Source: Pseudoalteromonas sp. H105 (GTDB taxonomy: Bacteria > Pseudomonadota > Gammaproteobacteria > Enterobacterales > Alteromonadaceae). Taken from it: a DNA stretch of 64,000 nt. A model generated the notes under the pieces. The model saw only the letters and a program-made list of their open reading frames with translations. It was not told the DNA's origin and did not search any database. Shown one piece after another: positions 1-9,565 of the stretch. The stretch is from the NCBI RefSeq assembly GCF_001469215.1, contig NZ_LOFH01000004.1, forward strand, positions 310,001-374,000, given 5' to 3'. A program made the position numbers and the translations under genes. Numbering within the stretch: position 1 is the first letter of the stretch; the number at the start of each line of letters is the position of its first letter.

Positions 1-162
1 GGTGAATTAGCATGCTGAAGGGTTGCTCCTTAATCACTTTTTGAGTAGATCAACGAGTCGCTACTCTTTACTTCACCTTAAGTAAAGGTCGTCAATTTAA
101 ATAAAAAGAGATGACATACTTAAATTGTTTCTCTTGCGACACAACATCGATTAAGCAAAACT

Positions 163-1761
163 TTACTTTTTAACCATTTTTAATTTTTTCAGCTCTTCAG
201 TAATAGTTGAAAGGGTGAGTGGCTTAGGCAAAACGGCATTTGCACCGCACGCAACTAACCGGTTCGCTTCATTACCAACGGTTGCACCTGTTACGCCTAT
301 AATTGGGTTTGTAAAACCTTGCGTACGCAACGCCTTGGTTAACTCATAACCATCACAATTAGGCATCATGATATCGGTTATAACCAAATCAAAGTCATTT
401 TCTTTTACTTTATTCAAGCCAATAATACCATCTTCAGCCTCTGTTACTATGGCACCATTTTGCGCCAAAATCTTGCTACTTATCATACGTAAGATTGGCG
501 TATCCTCGACTAAGAGTATTTTTAGATTTTCAAGTAACTCGACATCATTGTCTATTAACGATGATGTGTCGCCTTGCTCGCATTTATTAAGGACAAATGT
601 GAGTTCGAAATTAGCACCGCCGTGTGGACTTTCAATGTAGTGTAAATCCCCCTGCTCCAAGGTGTAAGCAATTTGCTTGCAGACATTAAGCCCAAGCCCA
701 GTCCCTTCACTTAATGTTTCCCCACGTTCAAATGCATTAAACATCCTGTCTCGAAATTCAGGCTCAATACCATTACCATCATCAATAACATTGATACGGT
801 AGTGAGTTGTATCATCACTCAAATCTTCGGCTGTTTTAGTTACTGTAACTGAACGACCACCACTGTGGAGTATGGCATTTTTAGTTAAGTTCTGAATAAT
901 CTGGAATATAGCTTTGGTGGAACCTTTATGATGCTCAGAAGCTGATTTTTGCGTTTCAAAATTAATGATAAAGTGACACTTTTCGGCCAAAGGTTTTACC
1001 CCTTCAATCGCCCGTTCAACGATATCATGAACCGATATGACTTCATTATTATTGTAAACAGATAGCGAACTACTAAACGATGACATTTTCATATCATCAA
1101 GTACACAGAGCAAATGTGTTGATAACTGCTGTAACTCGACTAAATTTTTCGAACGGTTTTGCTCAAGCTCAACATCTATCAGCATTTTTATAGTTGCAGC
1201 GGGTGTGCGCAGCTCATGCCCTATAACCCCGTATATTCTTTCATTGGTCTCTAACTGTAATTTAGTCTTGTCGACTAGTCCTTGATAACTACTTCGAAGA
1301 TAAGAAATAAGAATAGAAAGCACAACAGCACTGAGTGCTGCTCGTACAGCAATAGCTGTTGTTACAGGGTCTCCGTCTACAAGGAGTATTATTGGTGCGC
1401 TGCTCAAAATAGAAACACAGATAATACGCAGCCAACCCGTCACAAGGAGCACAATAATTGCTGCTAATAAAGGCGTCATAGTGACTGGTATGACGCCATT
1501 TTCGATAACAAGCGACGGAAAAGCTACAGAAACACAAATAGCCAATACAACTAAAAATTTTTGCCTCATTTGCTTAAAAACAATCGCGATTAATGAGCAT
1601 AACACCCACGCAAAAATAAGGAGCAAGGCTAAATTTTTATTTTTTACATCCACAAGTATAAGACTAAATGCCACTAATATACCGCCTATACAAAATAAAA
1701 TAGGGATAACTAGACGCATTTTTTCTTCAACACTATTTACAACAGATTCATCAACTGCCAC
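163..1761 (-). CDS. Membrane-bound hybrid sensor histidine kinase (HisKA-HATPase-REC)
   Basis: About six hydrophobic segments fill the first 165 residues with almost no periplasmic loop, so the sensor is an integral membrane domain. A HisKA domain follows (HELRTP phospho-acceptor), then an HATPase (N box NLTKNAILHSGG, G boxes DDGNG and GTGLGLNVCKQ), then a C-terminal receiver domain with VITDIMMP phospho-acceptor Asp and a late Lys in LPKP. The order resembles integral-membrane autoinducer sensors such as CqsS, but sequence similarity is not obvious and the ligand is unknown. The start is GTG at 1761: AGAGG sits six bases upstream; an alternative ATG lies 14 codons inside. No partner regulator or Hpt gene is adjacent, so it is an orphan that must signal to a protein encoded elsewhere. 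Confidence 0.85.
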   Translation of the reverse strand: MAVDESVVNSVEEKMRLVIPILFCIGGILVAFSLILVDVKNKNLALLLIFAWVLCSLIAIVFKQMRQKFLVVLAICVSVAFPSLVIENGVIPVTMTPLLAAIIVLLVTGWLRIICVSILSSAPIILLVDGDPVTTAIAVRAALSAVVLSILISYLRSSYQGLVDKTKLQLETNERIYGVIGHELRTPAATIKMLIDVELEQNRSKNLVELQQLSTHLLCVLDDMKMSSFSSSLSVYNNNEVISVHDIVERAIEGVKPLAEKCHFIINFETQKSASEHHKGSTKAIFQIIQNLTKNAILHSGGRSVTVTKTAEDLSDDTTHYRINVIDDGNGIEPEFRDRMFNAFERGETLSEGTGLGLNVCKQIAYTLEQGDLHYIESPHGGANFELTFVLNKCEQGDTSSLIDNDVELLENLKILLVEDTPILRMISSKILAQNGAIVTEAEDGIIGLNKVKENDFDLVITDIMMPNCDGYELTKALRTQGFTNPIIGVTGATVGNEANRLVACGANAVLPKPLTLSTITEELKKLKMVKK

Positions 1762-2186
1762 TAAAAACCTCTGTTATCGGTATCAAGCAATATAGCTATT
1801 TCATTAAGGTGTTATCGACTCAACAATAGCCCTTAATTAAATGTTTAGTATTGACCATCACTACTTCCTTCACCTTAGGGATATAGCCTAAAACACTCAT
1901 CTAAAAAGAGCACTAAACTGTACATTTCACATCTTTGGTGGATTGCCGCACTTGATTTTCGTCTTCAAGTATTTGCAAATAGAGGAGAGTTAAATACGCT
2001 TGTAAATTGTCAAAAACTTAATCGTATACTTTCGCTGTTTAATTATTATAGATTCGATTTCTAATTAAGTTGGATTTTTTTAAGCTATATAGATGCTTTG
2101 CTACGAAGTGTATCTGATATGGGCAATGAGGGGTTGGCAGTCTAGCCATTAACAATGGTTGGTTTATAAAAAAGCCTGAGACTATC
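1762..2186. other. AT-rich intergenic region, no gene seen
   Basis: About 425 bases between the hybrid kinase start and the guaA terminator. It must carry the kinase promoter on the minus strand near 1770-1850. I see no ORF with a credible start, no tRNA fold and no clear repeat. Confidence 0.5.
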
Positions 2187-2228
2187 TAAAAAGCGGTGCA
2201 AGCCATTAACTAATAATGACTTGCACCA
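2187..2228 (-). terminator. Rho-independent terminator of guaBA
   Basis: On the minus strand just after the guaA stop, a 14-bp stem (GGTGCAAGTCATTA paired with TAATGGCTTGCACC, one mismatch) is followed by GCTTTTT. Confidence 0.75.
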
Positions 2229-2235
2229 TTAAAAA

Positions 2236-3813
2236 CTATTCCCACTCGATCGTTGCAGGCGGCTTTCCTGAAATATCATAAACGACACGTGAGATACCAT
2301 CGATTTCGTTAATGATGCGGTTTGAAACCACACCTAAGAACTCATAGGGTAAATGTGACCAACGCGCAGTCATAAAGTCGATAGTTTCAACACAACGTAA
2401 GCTTACAACCCAGTCGTATTTACGCGCATCGCCCATCACACCTACTGATTTAACAGGTAAGAAGACAGTAAACGCTTGACTTACTTTATGGTAAAGCTCA
2501 GCTTTGTGAAGCTCTTCAATGAAGATTGCATCAGCACGGCGAAGTAAATCACAGTACTCTTTTTTGATCTCGCCAAGTACACGCACACCTAGACCTGGTC
2601 CAGGGAATGGGTGACGGTAAAGCATGTCGTATGGTAAACCGAGCTCTAAACCAATTTTACGTACTTCATCTTTAAATAACTCACGTAATGGCTCTACTAA
2701 GCCCATTTTCATCTCATCGGGTAAACCGCCCACATTGTGATGCGATTTAATTACGTGTGCTTTACCTGTCGCAGATGCTGCTGATTCAATAACATCGGGG
2801 TAAATTGTACCCTGACCTAACCACTTCGCATTTTTAAGCTTTTTAGATTGCTCATCAAATACGTTAATAAATGTGTGACCGATTGCTTTACGCTTATCTT
2901 CTGGATCTGATTTACCCGCAAGATCTGCCAAGAACTGTTCTTCGGCATCAACTTTAACAATGTTAAGGCCAAACTTGTTACCAAACATATCCATAACTTG
3001 CTGACCTTCGTTTAAACGAAGTAAACCATTATCAACAAAAACACACGTTAAACGGTCGCCAATTGCACGGTGAATAAGCATAGCAACAACCGATGAATCA
3101 ACACCGCCTGAGAGGCCTAAAATAACTTCATCATCACCCACAGTGTCTTTGATACGCTCAATTGCATCATCAATAATTTTTGCAGCTGTCCATAATTTTT
3201 CACAACCACAAATATCAATTGCAAAACGTTCTAATAAACGCTGACCTTGATGCGTGTGTGTTACTTCTGGGTGGAACTGCACACCGTAAAAACGTTTTTC
3301 TTCGTTAGACATCGCCGCATGCGGGCATGTTGAAGTTTTGGCTGTGGTTGTAAAAGTATCAGGAATTTCCATCACTTTGTCGCCATGGCTCATCCATACG
3401 TCTAGTACACCATTGCCACCATCAGTAATATGATCTTCAATCGCGTCGAATAACGCACAGTTACCCACTTTCTCTACTTGCGCGTAACCAAATTCTTTTT
3501 TATCAGAACTATGAACACTGCCGCCAAGCTGCGTAGCCATTGTTTGCATGCCGTAACAAATACCAAGTACCGGCACGCCCGCATTGAATACGTACTCAGG
3601 TGCACGCGGGCTATTGTCTAAGGTTGTTGACTCAGGGCCACCAGAAAGAATGATACCTTGTGGATTGAACTCACGGATTTGCTCTTCCGTTACATCCCAT
3701 GCCCACAGTTCACAGTAAACACCAATTTCTCGCACACGGCGGGCGATCAATTGCGTGTATTGCGAACCAAAGTCTAAAATAAGAATTCGTGAATCGTGAA
3801 TGTCTTTGCTCAT
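2236..3813 (-). CDS. guaA: GMP synthase (glutamine-hydrolysing)
   Basis: Converts XMP, glutamine and ATP to GMP, the last step of de novo guanine nucleotide synthesis, in the cytosol. The N-terminal class I glutamine amidotransferase domain has the nucleophile Cys86 in GICYGMQ and the His181/Glu183 pair in QFHPE. The ATP pyrophosphatase P-loop SGGVDSS begins at residue 235. The C-terminal XMP-binding/dimerisation domain ends in the conserved IEWE. At 525 residues the length matches E. coli GuaA. It follows guaB by 100 bp on the same strand, the classical guaBA order, and ends at a terminator, so the two are probably co-transcribed. Confidence 0.98.
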   Translation of the reverse strand: MSKDIHDSRILILDFGSQYTQLIARRVREIGVYCELWAWDVTEEQIREFNPQGIILSGGPESTTLDNSPRAPEYVFNAGVPVLGICYGMQTMATQLGGSVHSSDKKEFGYAQVEKVGNCALFDAIEDHITDGGNGVLDVWMSHGDKVMEIPDTFTTTAKTSTCPHAAMSNEEKRFYGVQFHPEVTHTHQGQRLLERFAIDICGCEKLWTAAKIIDDAIERIKDTVGDDEVILGLSGGVDSSVVAMLIHRAIGDRLTCVFVDNGLLRLNEGQQVMDMFGNKFGLNIVKVDAEEQFLADLAGKSDPEDKRKAIGHTFINVFDEQSKKLKNAKWLGQGTIYPDVIESAASATGKAHVIKSHHNVGGLPDEMKMGLVEPLRELFKDEVRKIGLELGLPYDMLYRHPFPGPGLGVRVLGEIKKEYCDLLRRADAIFIEELHKAELYHKVSQAFTVFLPVKSVGVMGDARKYDWVVSLRCVETIDFMTARWSHLPYEFLGVVSNRIINEIDGISRVVYDISGKPPATIEWE

Positions 3814-3913
3814 TGGGGGTCTCGTTAGTCAAGAACTGGCATTCAGATAATCTGAATGACTATAAATAAGGGCCAGCAAAAGCCAGCCCCGTAATTTCAA
3901 TAGGTTAGGTTAG
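3814..3913 (-). promoter_or_regulatory. guaB-guaA spacer with two small hairpins
   Basis: The 100-bp spacer has a near-perfect palindrome CATTCAGATAATCTGAATG at about 3841-3859 and a GGCC/GCCAGC-rich imperfect repeat at about 3871-3888. No U-tract follows either, so they look more like mRNA processing or stabilising structures than terminators. Confidence 0.35.
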
Positions 3914-5383
3914 TTAACCTAAGCGGTAATTCGGTGCTTCTTTGGTAATTTGCACGTCATGAACATGCGACTCACCCATACCTGCCGAAGTAACACGTAC
4001 AAACTGTGGTTTGGTGTTTAGCTCTTCAATTGTTGCACAACCGGTTAACCCCATTGCACTGCGAAGACCACCTACTTGTTGATGGATAATGGTCGCGATA
4101 GGGCCTTTATAGGCTACGCGACCTTCAATACCTTCTGGCACAAGCTTGTCGGCTTGATTTGATTTTTGGAAGTAGCGATCAGATGAACCTTCTTTTTGGT
4201 TCATCGCACCTAGTGAGCCCATACCACGGTATGACTTGTAGTAACGACCTTGATAAAGCTCAACCTCACCCGGCGCCTCTTCAGTGCCCGCAAGCATTGA
4301 CCCCACCATGACACATGATGCACCTGCAACTAATGCTTTCACAATATCACCAGAGAAACGAATACCGCCATCGGCTATCACTGGAATGTCGCGACCTTTT
4401 AAGCCTTCAACTGCGTCAGAGATAGCAGTAATCTGCGGTACACCACAACCTGTAACAATACGTGTTGTACAGATTGAACCAGGACCGATACCTACTTTAA
4501 CAGCGTCAACACCAGCATCTGCAAGTGCAATAGCACCTTCAGCTGTTGCGACGTTACCTGCAACAATTTGCAAATCAGGGAATGCTTTTCGAGTTGCAGC
4601 AACGCGGTCAATAACGCCTTGTGAGTGGCCGTGTGAAGTATCAATTAATAATACATCGACACCCGCTTCAACCAAGGCTGCAATGCGCTCATCAGTACCT
4701 GCGCCTACACCAACCGCAGCACCGACACGCAAACGACCTTGATCGTCTTTACAAGCATCTGGCTTGTCTTGTGCTTTTTGGTAATCTTTTACGGTGATCA
4801 TGCCTTTTAATTTAAATGCATCATCAACAACAAGAATTTTTTCGATACGGTGTTCATGCATTAAGCCTAAGATTTCTTCGCGTGCGGCACCTTCTTTAAC
4901 GGTAACAAGCTTGTCTTTCTCAGTCATAACAGTTGAAACAGGTTGATCAAGTTTCGTTTCAAAACGCATATCACGGCTGGTAACAATCCCCACTAAACCG
5001 TTATCAGCATCTGTTACTGGAAAGCCAGAAAAACCTTTTTCTTCAGAAAGTGCAACTGCATCTGCAATCGTTAAATCCGCAGTAACTGTAACAGGAAAAG
5101 AAACAATACCCGCTTCATACGTTTTAACTTTACGCACGTTTTTAGCTTGCTCTTCGATTGTCATGTTTTTGTGGATAAAACCTAAACCGCCCTCTTGCGC
5201 TAAAGCAATCGCTAAGCGAGCTTCTGTAACAGTATCCATAGATGCTGAAACTAACGGCAAGTTAAGTTTGATACCACGCGTTAAGCGAGTTGAAATATTT
5301 GCCGTGTGTGGCAAAACAGTAGAATGACCTGGTACTAAAAGTACGTCATCAAAGGTAAGAGCTTCTTTAGCAATTCTAAGCAT
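3914..5383 (-). CDS. guaB: Inosine-5'-monophosphate dehydrogenase
   Basis: NAD-dependent oxidation of IMP to XMP, the committed step to guanine nucleotides. The (beta/alpha)8 barrel is split by a tandem CBS (Bateman) domain at about residues 93-205. The active-site loop GPGSICTTR puts the catalytic Cys at 305, and the mobile flap region holds KGPI. The 489-residue length is normal. Its divergent neighbour xseA starts 135 bp away, the same arrangement as in E. coli. A CGCAAA-type palindrome in the shared promoter region may be a purine-repressor-like site. Confidence 0.98.
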   Translation of the reverse strand: MLRIAKEALTFDDVLLVPGHSTVLPHTANISTRLTRGIKLNLPLVSASMDTVTEARLAIALAQEGGLGFIHKNMTIEEQAKNVRKVKTYEAGIVSFPVTVTADLTIADAVALSEEKGFSGFPVTDADNGLVGIVTSRDMRFETKLDQPVSTVMTEKDKLVTVKEGAAREEILGLMHEHRIEKILVVDDAFKLKGMITVKDYQKAQDKPDACKDDQGRLRVGAAVGVGAGTDERIAALVEAGVDVLLIDTSHGHSQGVIDRVAATRKAFPDLQIVAGNVATAEGAIALADAGVDAVKVGIGPGSICTTRIVTGCGVPQITAISDAVEGLKGRDIPVIADGGIRFSGDIVKALVAGASCVMVGSMLAGTEEAPGEVELYQGRYYKSYRGMGSLGAMNQKEGSSDRYFQKSNQADKLVPEGIEGRVAYKGPIATIIHQQVGGLRSAMGLTGCATIEELNTKPQFVRVTSAGMGESHVHDVQITKEAPNYRLG

Positions 5384-5467
5384 TTTGGCAACTTCTCACA
5401 TGTGGATCTTGTATAAGGAATTGCGGCCAAATTTTATCAGCGTTATTGCCATGAGTAAATAAGATTT

Positions 5468-5481
5468 CGCAAATATTTGTG
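5468..5481. promoter_or_regulatory. Possible PurR-like palindrome between guaB and xseA
   Basis: CGCAAATATTTGTG is a near-palindrome resembling the PurR box CGCAAACGTTTGCG, but the central CG is TA and one arm base differs. It lies 85-98 bp upstream of guaB and 38-51 bp upstream of xseA. The match is partial, so this is only a candidate. Confidence 0.25.
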
Positions 5482-5518
5482 ATAAAATCCCCATATCTGT
5501 ATTTTTAAGAGTCGTTTT

Positions 5519-6853
5519 ATGGCACTGAAGTCGCAACAGCCAATGATTTACACTGTTTCTCGATTGAACAGAGAAATTAGAACCGTACTTGAGCAAGGGT
5601 TTGCCTCGCTTATTTTGACGGGTGAAATATCTAATTTTATTACTCCCGCATCTGGGCATTGGTACTTCACTTTAAAAGATGAACGCGCTCAAGTTAAAGC
5701 TGCCATGTGGCGAGGTAACAACCGGAGCCAACGCTATCGCCCGGAAAATGGCGCCCAAGTAACCGTGCGTGCACGTGTTTCACTGTATGAACCGCGCGGT
5801 GATTACCAATTAATTGTAGAACATATGGAAGCGGCTGGTGAAGGCCAGTTAAAACAAGAATTCGATGAGCTTAAAATGCGCTTAGCGGCTCAAGGGTTGT
5901 TTAGCTCTGCTCATAAAAAACCATTACCCAACGTTGTGCATCGGGTCGGCGTTATTACGTCTGCTACTGGTGCTGCAATCAAAGACATTCTGACAGTATT
6001 AAAACGCAGAGCACCGCAACTTGAAGTGGTCATTTATCCAGCAACGGTGCAAGGCAAAGATGCACATACACAACTCATCAATAAAATTTCATTAGCGAAT
6101 GAGCGTAATGAAGTCGACGTGGTAATTTTAGGCCGCGGTGGTGGTTCGCTTGAAGATCTGTGGTGTTTTAACAACGAGCAACTTGCTCACACTATTTTTG
6201 ACAGTAAACTCCCAATAATAAGTGCTGTTGGCCACGAAATTGACACCACTATCAGTGATTACGTGGCTGATATACGTGCAGCCACCCCTAGTGCCGCCGC
6301 AGAGCTTGTTAGCCCAAACAGTGCTGAATTAACCAATCAAGTGCAACAAATGCTTAATCGTTTAGCGAATGCATTCAAGCATCAATTGGCAGATAAACGT
6401 CGACTAGCAGTGCAGCTTGAACATAAACTTACACTTTGCCACCCACGCAACCAATTGACCCAGCAGGCGCAACGATTAGATGAGCTTACTCTTGCACTGC
6501 AAAATGCCATGCAACAACGCCTTTATCAACAGGAACGCCGACTAGCTAATTTAACACCGCGCTTATTACAGCGCTCCCCAGATAGAAAATTGGCGCAAGC
6601 AGATCACCAATTACAACAATTGCAGGCTCGGATGAAACAAGCGATGCAACAACGCCTTGGAAGCGCTAAAAACGACCTGGCTATGCAAGCGGGTCAACTA
6701 GATTCAGTTAGCCCATTAAATGTGTTAGCGCGCGGTTATAGCATTACTAAATCAAAACAAGGTAAAGTGGTTAAATCAGTCTCAAGTGTGAAAGCGGGTG
6801 AGGTGCTACTTACTGAACTAGCAGATGGCACCATTGAATCTAAGGTGTGTTAA
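5519..6853 (+). CDS. xseA: Exodeoxyribonuclease VII large subunit
   Basis: Catalytic subunit of exonuclease VII, which with XseB degrades single-stranded DNA in both directions into oligonucleotides during mismatch repair and recombination. An N-terminal OB-fold (about residues 1-110) binds DNA. The catalytic domain contains the family motif [11 protein letters not shown] near residues 205-215 and [15 protein letters not shown] soon after, then long coiled-coil helices at about 260-400 and a short C-terminal beta segment (LARGYSITK). The length, 444, is typical. xseB is not in the window. The stop overlaps the convergent gene at 6850 by four bases. Confidence 0.96.
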   Translation: MALKSQQPMIYTVSRLNREIRTVLEQGFASLILTGEISNFITPASGHWYFTLKDERAQVKAAMWRGNNRSQRYRPENGAQVTVRARVSLYEPRGDYQLIVEHMEAAGEGQLKQEFDELKMRLAAQGLFSSAHKKPLPNVVHRVGVITSATGAAIKDILTVLKRRAPQLEVVIYPATVQGKDAHTQLINKISLANERNEVDVVILGRGGGSLEDLWCFNNEQLAHTIFDSKLPIISAVGHEIDTTISDYVADIRAATPSAAAELVSPNSAELTNQVQQMLNRLANAFKHQLADKRRLAVQLEHKLTLCHPRNQLTQQAQRLDELTLALQNAMQQRLYQQERRLANLTPRLLQRSPDRKLAQADHQLQQLQARMKQAMQQRLGSAKNDLAMQAGQLDSVSPLNVLARGYSITKSKQGKVVKSVSSVKAGEVLLTELADGTIESKVC

Positions 6854-7506
6854 GGCTCAGTGCTGAGCAACAATTGAAAGTCATCGTCACTCGATGTAGA
6901 GGTGCTGGTTTTAAATTGTTGCCAAAACGCTTGTTTAACTAACTTATCGTTTAATTCTCGCCATTGCCTGTGATCAAACTCTTCATTGCCTTTTGGTGCC
7001 ACAAGTTCAAACTTACACACTGAGGTTTTACACTGAGCACTGACTAACTCTGGGGTAATCGTTAAGTCGGCTGTTATCAAAAAATCCTGTAAGGCTGTTT
7101 CTGTGCGATAAGCCCACTCTTCATTTCGTGTTTGCTGGTCAAATTTATCAAGCAGTACTTGTTCAAAATCAGAAGGAGCTCTGAGTTGTTTTTGATAGCT
7201 TTTCACTGTGGCTTTTTGCACGGCGAGTGCTTGCTCTAACTCTTTCACTTGCTGCTGTAATTGCTCTTTAGAGTGGTCCGAGCCAAGGTCGCTATCAGCG
7301 GACTCCTTTTCTACTTCCATCGTAGGCAAAACGCTTACTTGGGTTACTTCAACAGGTTCTTTTGATACTTTGGACTGTGTTTGAATTAGCTCTACGTTAG
7401 CTTCTTGTTGAGAAGGCGTCGGGGCAGTAAGAAAAAAATAGCCTGAAGCTAATGTGATGCCCGCTATAAAAGCGAGCAATAAAGACAATGGGCTATTTTT
7501 TATCAT
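6850..7506 (-). CDS. Membrane-anchored coiled-coil protein, function unknown
   Basis: 218 residues, not recognised. One N-terminal transmembrane anchor lies at about residues 6-27, then an acidic linker, a Gln/Lys/Glu-rich coiled coil (about 75-115), and a C-terminal globular part with two Cys about six residues apart ([12 protein letters not shown]) that could form a disulfide in the periplasm. ATG start. It sits 25 bp downstream of cysE on the same strand and may be co-transcribed with it. The two-Cys pattern resembles other periplasmic proteins of marine gammaproteobacteria, but I cannot assign a family. Confidence 0.7.
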   Translation of the reverse strand: MIKNSPLSLLLAFIAGITLASGYFFLTAPTPSQQEANVELIQTQSKVSKEPVEVTQVSVLPTMEVEKESADSDLGSDHSKEQLQQQVKELEQALAVQKATVKSYQKQLRAPSDFEQVLLDKFDQQTRNEEWAYRTETALQDFLITADLTITPELVSAQCKTSVCKFELVAPKGNEEFDHRQWRELNDKLVKQAFWQQFKTSTSTSSDDDFQLLLSTEP

Positions 7507-7531
7507 TTCGTTGTAATTCCTTTACGACGTT

Positions 7532-8347
7532 TTATAACATGGCACTCGTATGAGACTCGTTGACAGGCTCTGCTTCTAAGAAATTTTGGTTCATACTCTG
7601 CGCAGGGAATGGACATCCCGGCTTACCCACAATCTTAGCAGGTACGCCTACTGCTGTAGTATGGGCTGGCACAGGACTTAATACAACTGAACCTGCACCA
7701 ATGCGTGCCCCCTCACCGACTTCTATATTGCCCAACACTTTGGCACCTGCACCAATTAAAACACCAGCACGAATTTTAGGATGACGGTCACCTTTCTCGT
7801 TACCCGTACCACCGAGTGTTACTGATTGCAGGATTGAAACATTGTTTTCAATAACGGCCGTTTCACCGATGACTATGCCAGTTGCATGGTCAAACATAAT
7901 ACCATGACCGACTTTACAAGCAGGATGGATATCAACGCCAAATACTTCTGAGGTACGGCTTTGAATAAACCGCGCGAGTTCTTTACGGTTTTGACGCCAG
8001 AGGCAATGTGCAAGTCTGTGTGCTTGTATTGCATGAAAACCCTTTAAGTTTAAAATAACAGTTAAGTAAGTATCGGCAGCTGGGTCACGATCTTTAACCG
8101 CTTTAATGTCATGAGCAACATGGGTCAACATTCGATCACAGTCAACAAACGCCTGATCGAATAATTCTCGTATGGTAAACGCTGAAACAACGGCATCTGC
8201 TAGCTTATTTGCCACAATAAAACTTAATGCCGAACCTAAACATTCGTGATTCAAAATACATGAATAAACATGGCTTGCTAATAAAGGTTCACGAGTTACA
8301 ACCTCATTCGCTTCTGTACGAAGTTGTTGCCAAATTTCATGACGCAT
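7532..8347 (-). CDS. cysE: Serine O-acetyltransferase
   Basis: Transfers acetyl from acetyl-CoA to L-serine to make O-acetylserine, the carbon skeleton for cysteine. It has the N-terminal helical SATase domain (MRHEIWQQLRTEA..., CILNHECLGSALSF) followed by the left-handed parallel beta-helix of hexapeptide repeats, with active-site HPACKVGHGIMFDHATG and GDRHPKIRAGVLIGAGA. The 271-residue length and the Gly-rich C-terminal coils fit E. coli CysE. The C-terminal tail beyond the helix is where the family binds CysK and inhibitory cysteine. The start is the ATG at 8347. Confidence 0.96.
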   Translation of the reverse strand: MRHEIWQQLRTEANEVVTREPLLASHVYSCILNHECLGSALSFIVANKLADAVVSAFTIRELFDQAFVDCDRMLTHVAHDIKAVKDRDPAADTYLTVILNLKGFHAIQAHRLAHCLWRQNRKELARFIQSRTSEVFGVDIHPACKVGHGIMFDHATGIVIGETAVIENNVSILQSVTLGGTGNEKGDRHPKIRAGVLIGAGAKVLGNIEVGEGARIGAGSVVLSPVPAHTTAVGVPAKIVGKPGCPFPAQSMNQNFLEAEPVNESHTSAML

Positions 8348-8669
8348 AGGACGGCCTTAAATAAAATATAAATGTGCTTTAGTTAAGTTTAACGGATTTC
8401 ATGGCTGATGTGTTAATACTGTCATTATTTGTTCTGGCTATTAGATATAACAAACTTAACCCCATAGCTAATGAACAAACTTATCAACACCATACGACAA
8501 GCAATAAAAAACCAACAAGTATTGTAAAAATTAAAATTCTATTTAATTCAGGCATTAACAGTACATGACAGTCGTCATGTCATATGACAATATAACCATT
8601 GGCATATAACTGACGGCGTAAATAATAAAAATAATCGCTAAATTAGCATCATCAACTCAACAAGGATAC
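8348..8669. promoter_or_regulatory. Divergent intergenic region with an 18-bp palindrome
   Basis: The region separates cysE (minus) from the small membrane module (plus). ACATGACAGTCGTCATGT at 8563-8580 is a perfect inverted repeat of 7-bp arms around AGTC, followed by a further ATGAC at 8583-8587. It lies about 90 bp before the first gene of the module, a plausible operator position for the XRE protein encoded there. No ORF is apparent. Confidence 0.4.
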
Positions 8670-9080
8670 ATGATGATGAATAACGACATACTAAATACTA
8701 AAAAACTGGGTTATAAATTTTACTTTCAAGATGGCGATGATCAAATAGCCTGTTTTGGTAGCTACTTCACAGGTAAAGAAGAGGTCTATATCAATGATGA
8801 GCTTGTTAGTGAAAAGCGAAATATTAGTGTAACAAGTAAGCACCAATTTGAACTATCAGGTAATACGTTTAATGTTAAATTTGAAATGCTGAACATTTTA
8901 ACGGGAAGACTTCAGTGTTCACTGTTTAAAAATAAAAAGTTAGTTAAAAGCTACGAACAATCATCACTATTTAACAATCCAAAAACATCACTAAAAGTTC
9001 TTGCCGGCTGCTTTTTGGGTGGACTCATTGGCGGCTACTTACTCATTACTATTTTAGAATTCCTCATTGGGGAGCTTTAA
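8670..9080 (+). CDS. Small tail-anchored membrane protein, unknown
   Basis: 136 residues, not recognised. The first 100 residues are polar and rich in alternating hydrophobic residues, suggesting a small beta-fold domain facing the cytosol. A single Gly-rich transmembrane helix (LAGCFLGGLIGGYLLITIL) ends the protein. Three consecutive ATGs begin the frame; AAGGA at 8662-8666 fits the second one (8673) best. The stop lies one base before the ATG of the XRE gene, so the two are translationally coupled. The function is unknown; coupling to a DNA-binding protein suggests a membrane signalling pair. Confidence 0.7.
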   Translation: MMMNNDILNTKKLGYKFYFQDGDDQIACFGSYFTGKEEVYINDELVSEKRNISVTSKHQFELSGNTFNVKFEMLNILTGRLQCSLFKNKKLVKSYEQSSLFNNPKTSLKVLAGCFLGGLIGGYLLITILEFLIGEL

Positions 9081-9081
9081 T

Positions 9082-9402
9082 ATGCAGCTCAACCCCCAAA
9101 CCGTAAAAAGCTTGAGGCAAAAATTAAATTGGACTCAACAGCAACTTGCGGATGCCTGTGATGTGAGTTTACGGACCATTCAGCGAGTCGAAAAAGAAGG
9201 CGCTGCGTCAAAAGAGACCACCATGGCCTTATGTGCCGTATTGGAGGTTCGACAAGGCGAATTGATACGATTTGAAGAGGTCGCAGCATCAGACTCTAAA
9301 ACACAGATTATTAATAAAAAAAATATAACAGCGATGATAGCAATTTCATCTTTTTCAAGCTTTGCGCTTGGCATGATCACCGTATTTTTAATTATGAAAT
9401 AA
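9082..9402 (+). CDS. XRE-family DNA-binding protein with C-terminal membrane anchor
   Basis: An XRE/Cro helix-turn-helix occupies about residues 5-62 (LRQKLNWTQQQLADACDVS, then RTIQRVEKEG), and a single hydrophobic helix ends the protein (AMIAISSFSSFALGMITVFLIM). The DNA-binding domain is therefore predicted to be tethered to the inner membrane. The ATG at 9082 is chosen over an upstream TTG because GGGGAG stands seven bases before it. It is coupled to the preceding membrane protein and followed by a ribosome-binding-like AGGAG and a possible tiny membrane peptide. The operator may be the palindrome at 8563-8580. Confidence 0.8.
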   Translation: MQLNPQTVKSLRQKLNWTQQQLADACDVSLRTIQRVEKEGAASKETTMALCAVLEVRQGELIRFEEVAASDSKTQIINKKNITAMIAISSFSSFALGMITVFLIMK

Positions 9403-9414
9403 GGAGTTTAAGTA

Positions 9415-9510
9415 ATAACAAAACAAACCCGAGGACACATCACCTTATTGCTTATCGTCAGCGCAATTATACTTTTTGGACTCGGTGTAAAAGTGGGTGC
9501 AGCACTATAA
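9415..9510 (+). CDS. Possible 31-residue membrane peptide with a non-standard start
   Basis: Immediately after the XRE gene an AGGAG at about 9402-9406 precedes an open frame that encodes a hydrophobic helix (ITLLLIVSAIILFGLGVKVG) and stops at 9508-9510, right before a terminator. No ATG, GTG or TTG stands at the expected spacing; ATA at 9415 is eight bases after AGGAG, and an internal TTG would leave only the hydrophobic part. Tight packing between a ribosome-binding site and a terminator favours a real peptide, but the start codon problem makes this tentative. Confidence 0.35.
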   Translation: MTKQTRGHITLLLIVSAIILFGLGVKVGAAL

Positions 9511-9534
9511 AAATGCCCCAAATTTGGGGCATTT
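9511..9534. terminator. Bidirectional terminator
   Basis: A perfect 24-bp palindrome (AAATGCCCCAAA and its complement) with A/T flanks on both sides lies between the plus-strand XRE module and the minus-strand M16 protease gene, so it can stop transcription from both. Confidence 0.75.
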
Positions 9535-9565
9535 AAATTAAACATTTTAGTTATTTAAATGTTTG

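Noticed and set aside
1..162. Short left-edge segment with an 8-bp stem (CTTTACTT/AAGTAAAG at about 68-89)
   Set aside because: No T-run follows on the kinase strand and no ORF is complete, so neither a terminator nor a gene is supported.
4284..4742. 152-codon open frame on the plus strand
   Set aside because: It lies antisense inside guaB, whose protein is unmistakable; the composition (Pro/Thr/Ala-rich) is that of a shadow frame.
9089..9380. Two minus-strand open frames of 66 codons
   Set aside because: Both are antisense to the clear XRE helix-turn-helix gene.
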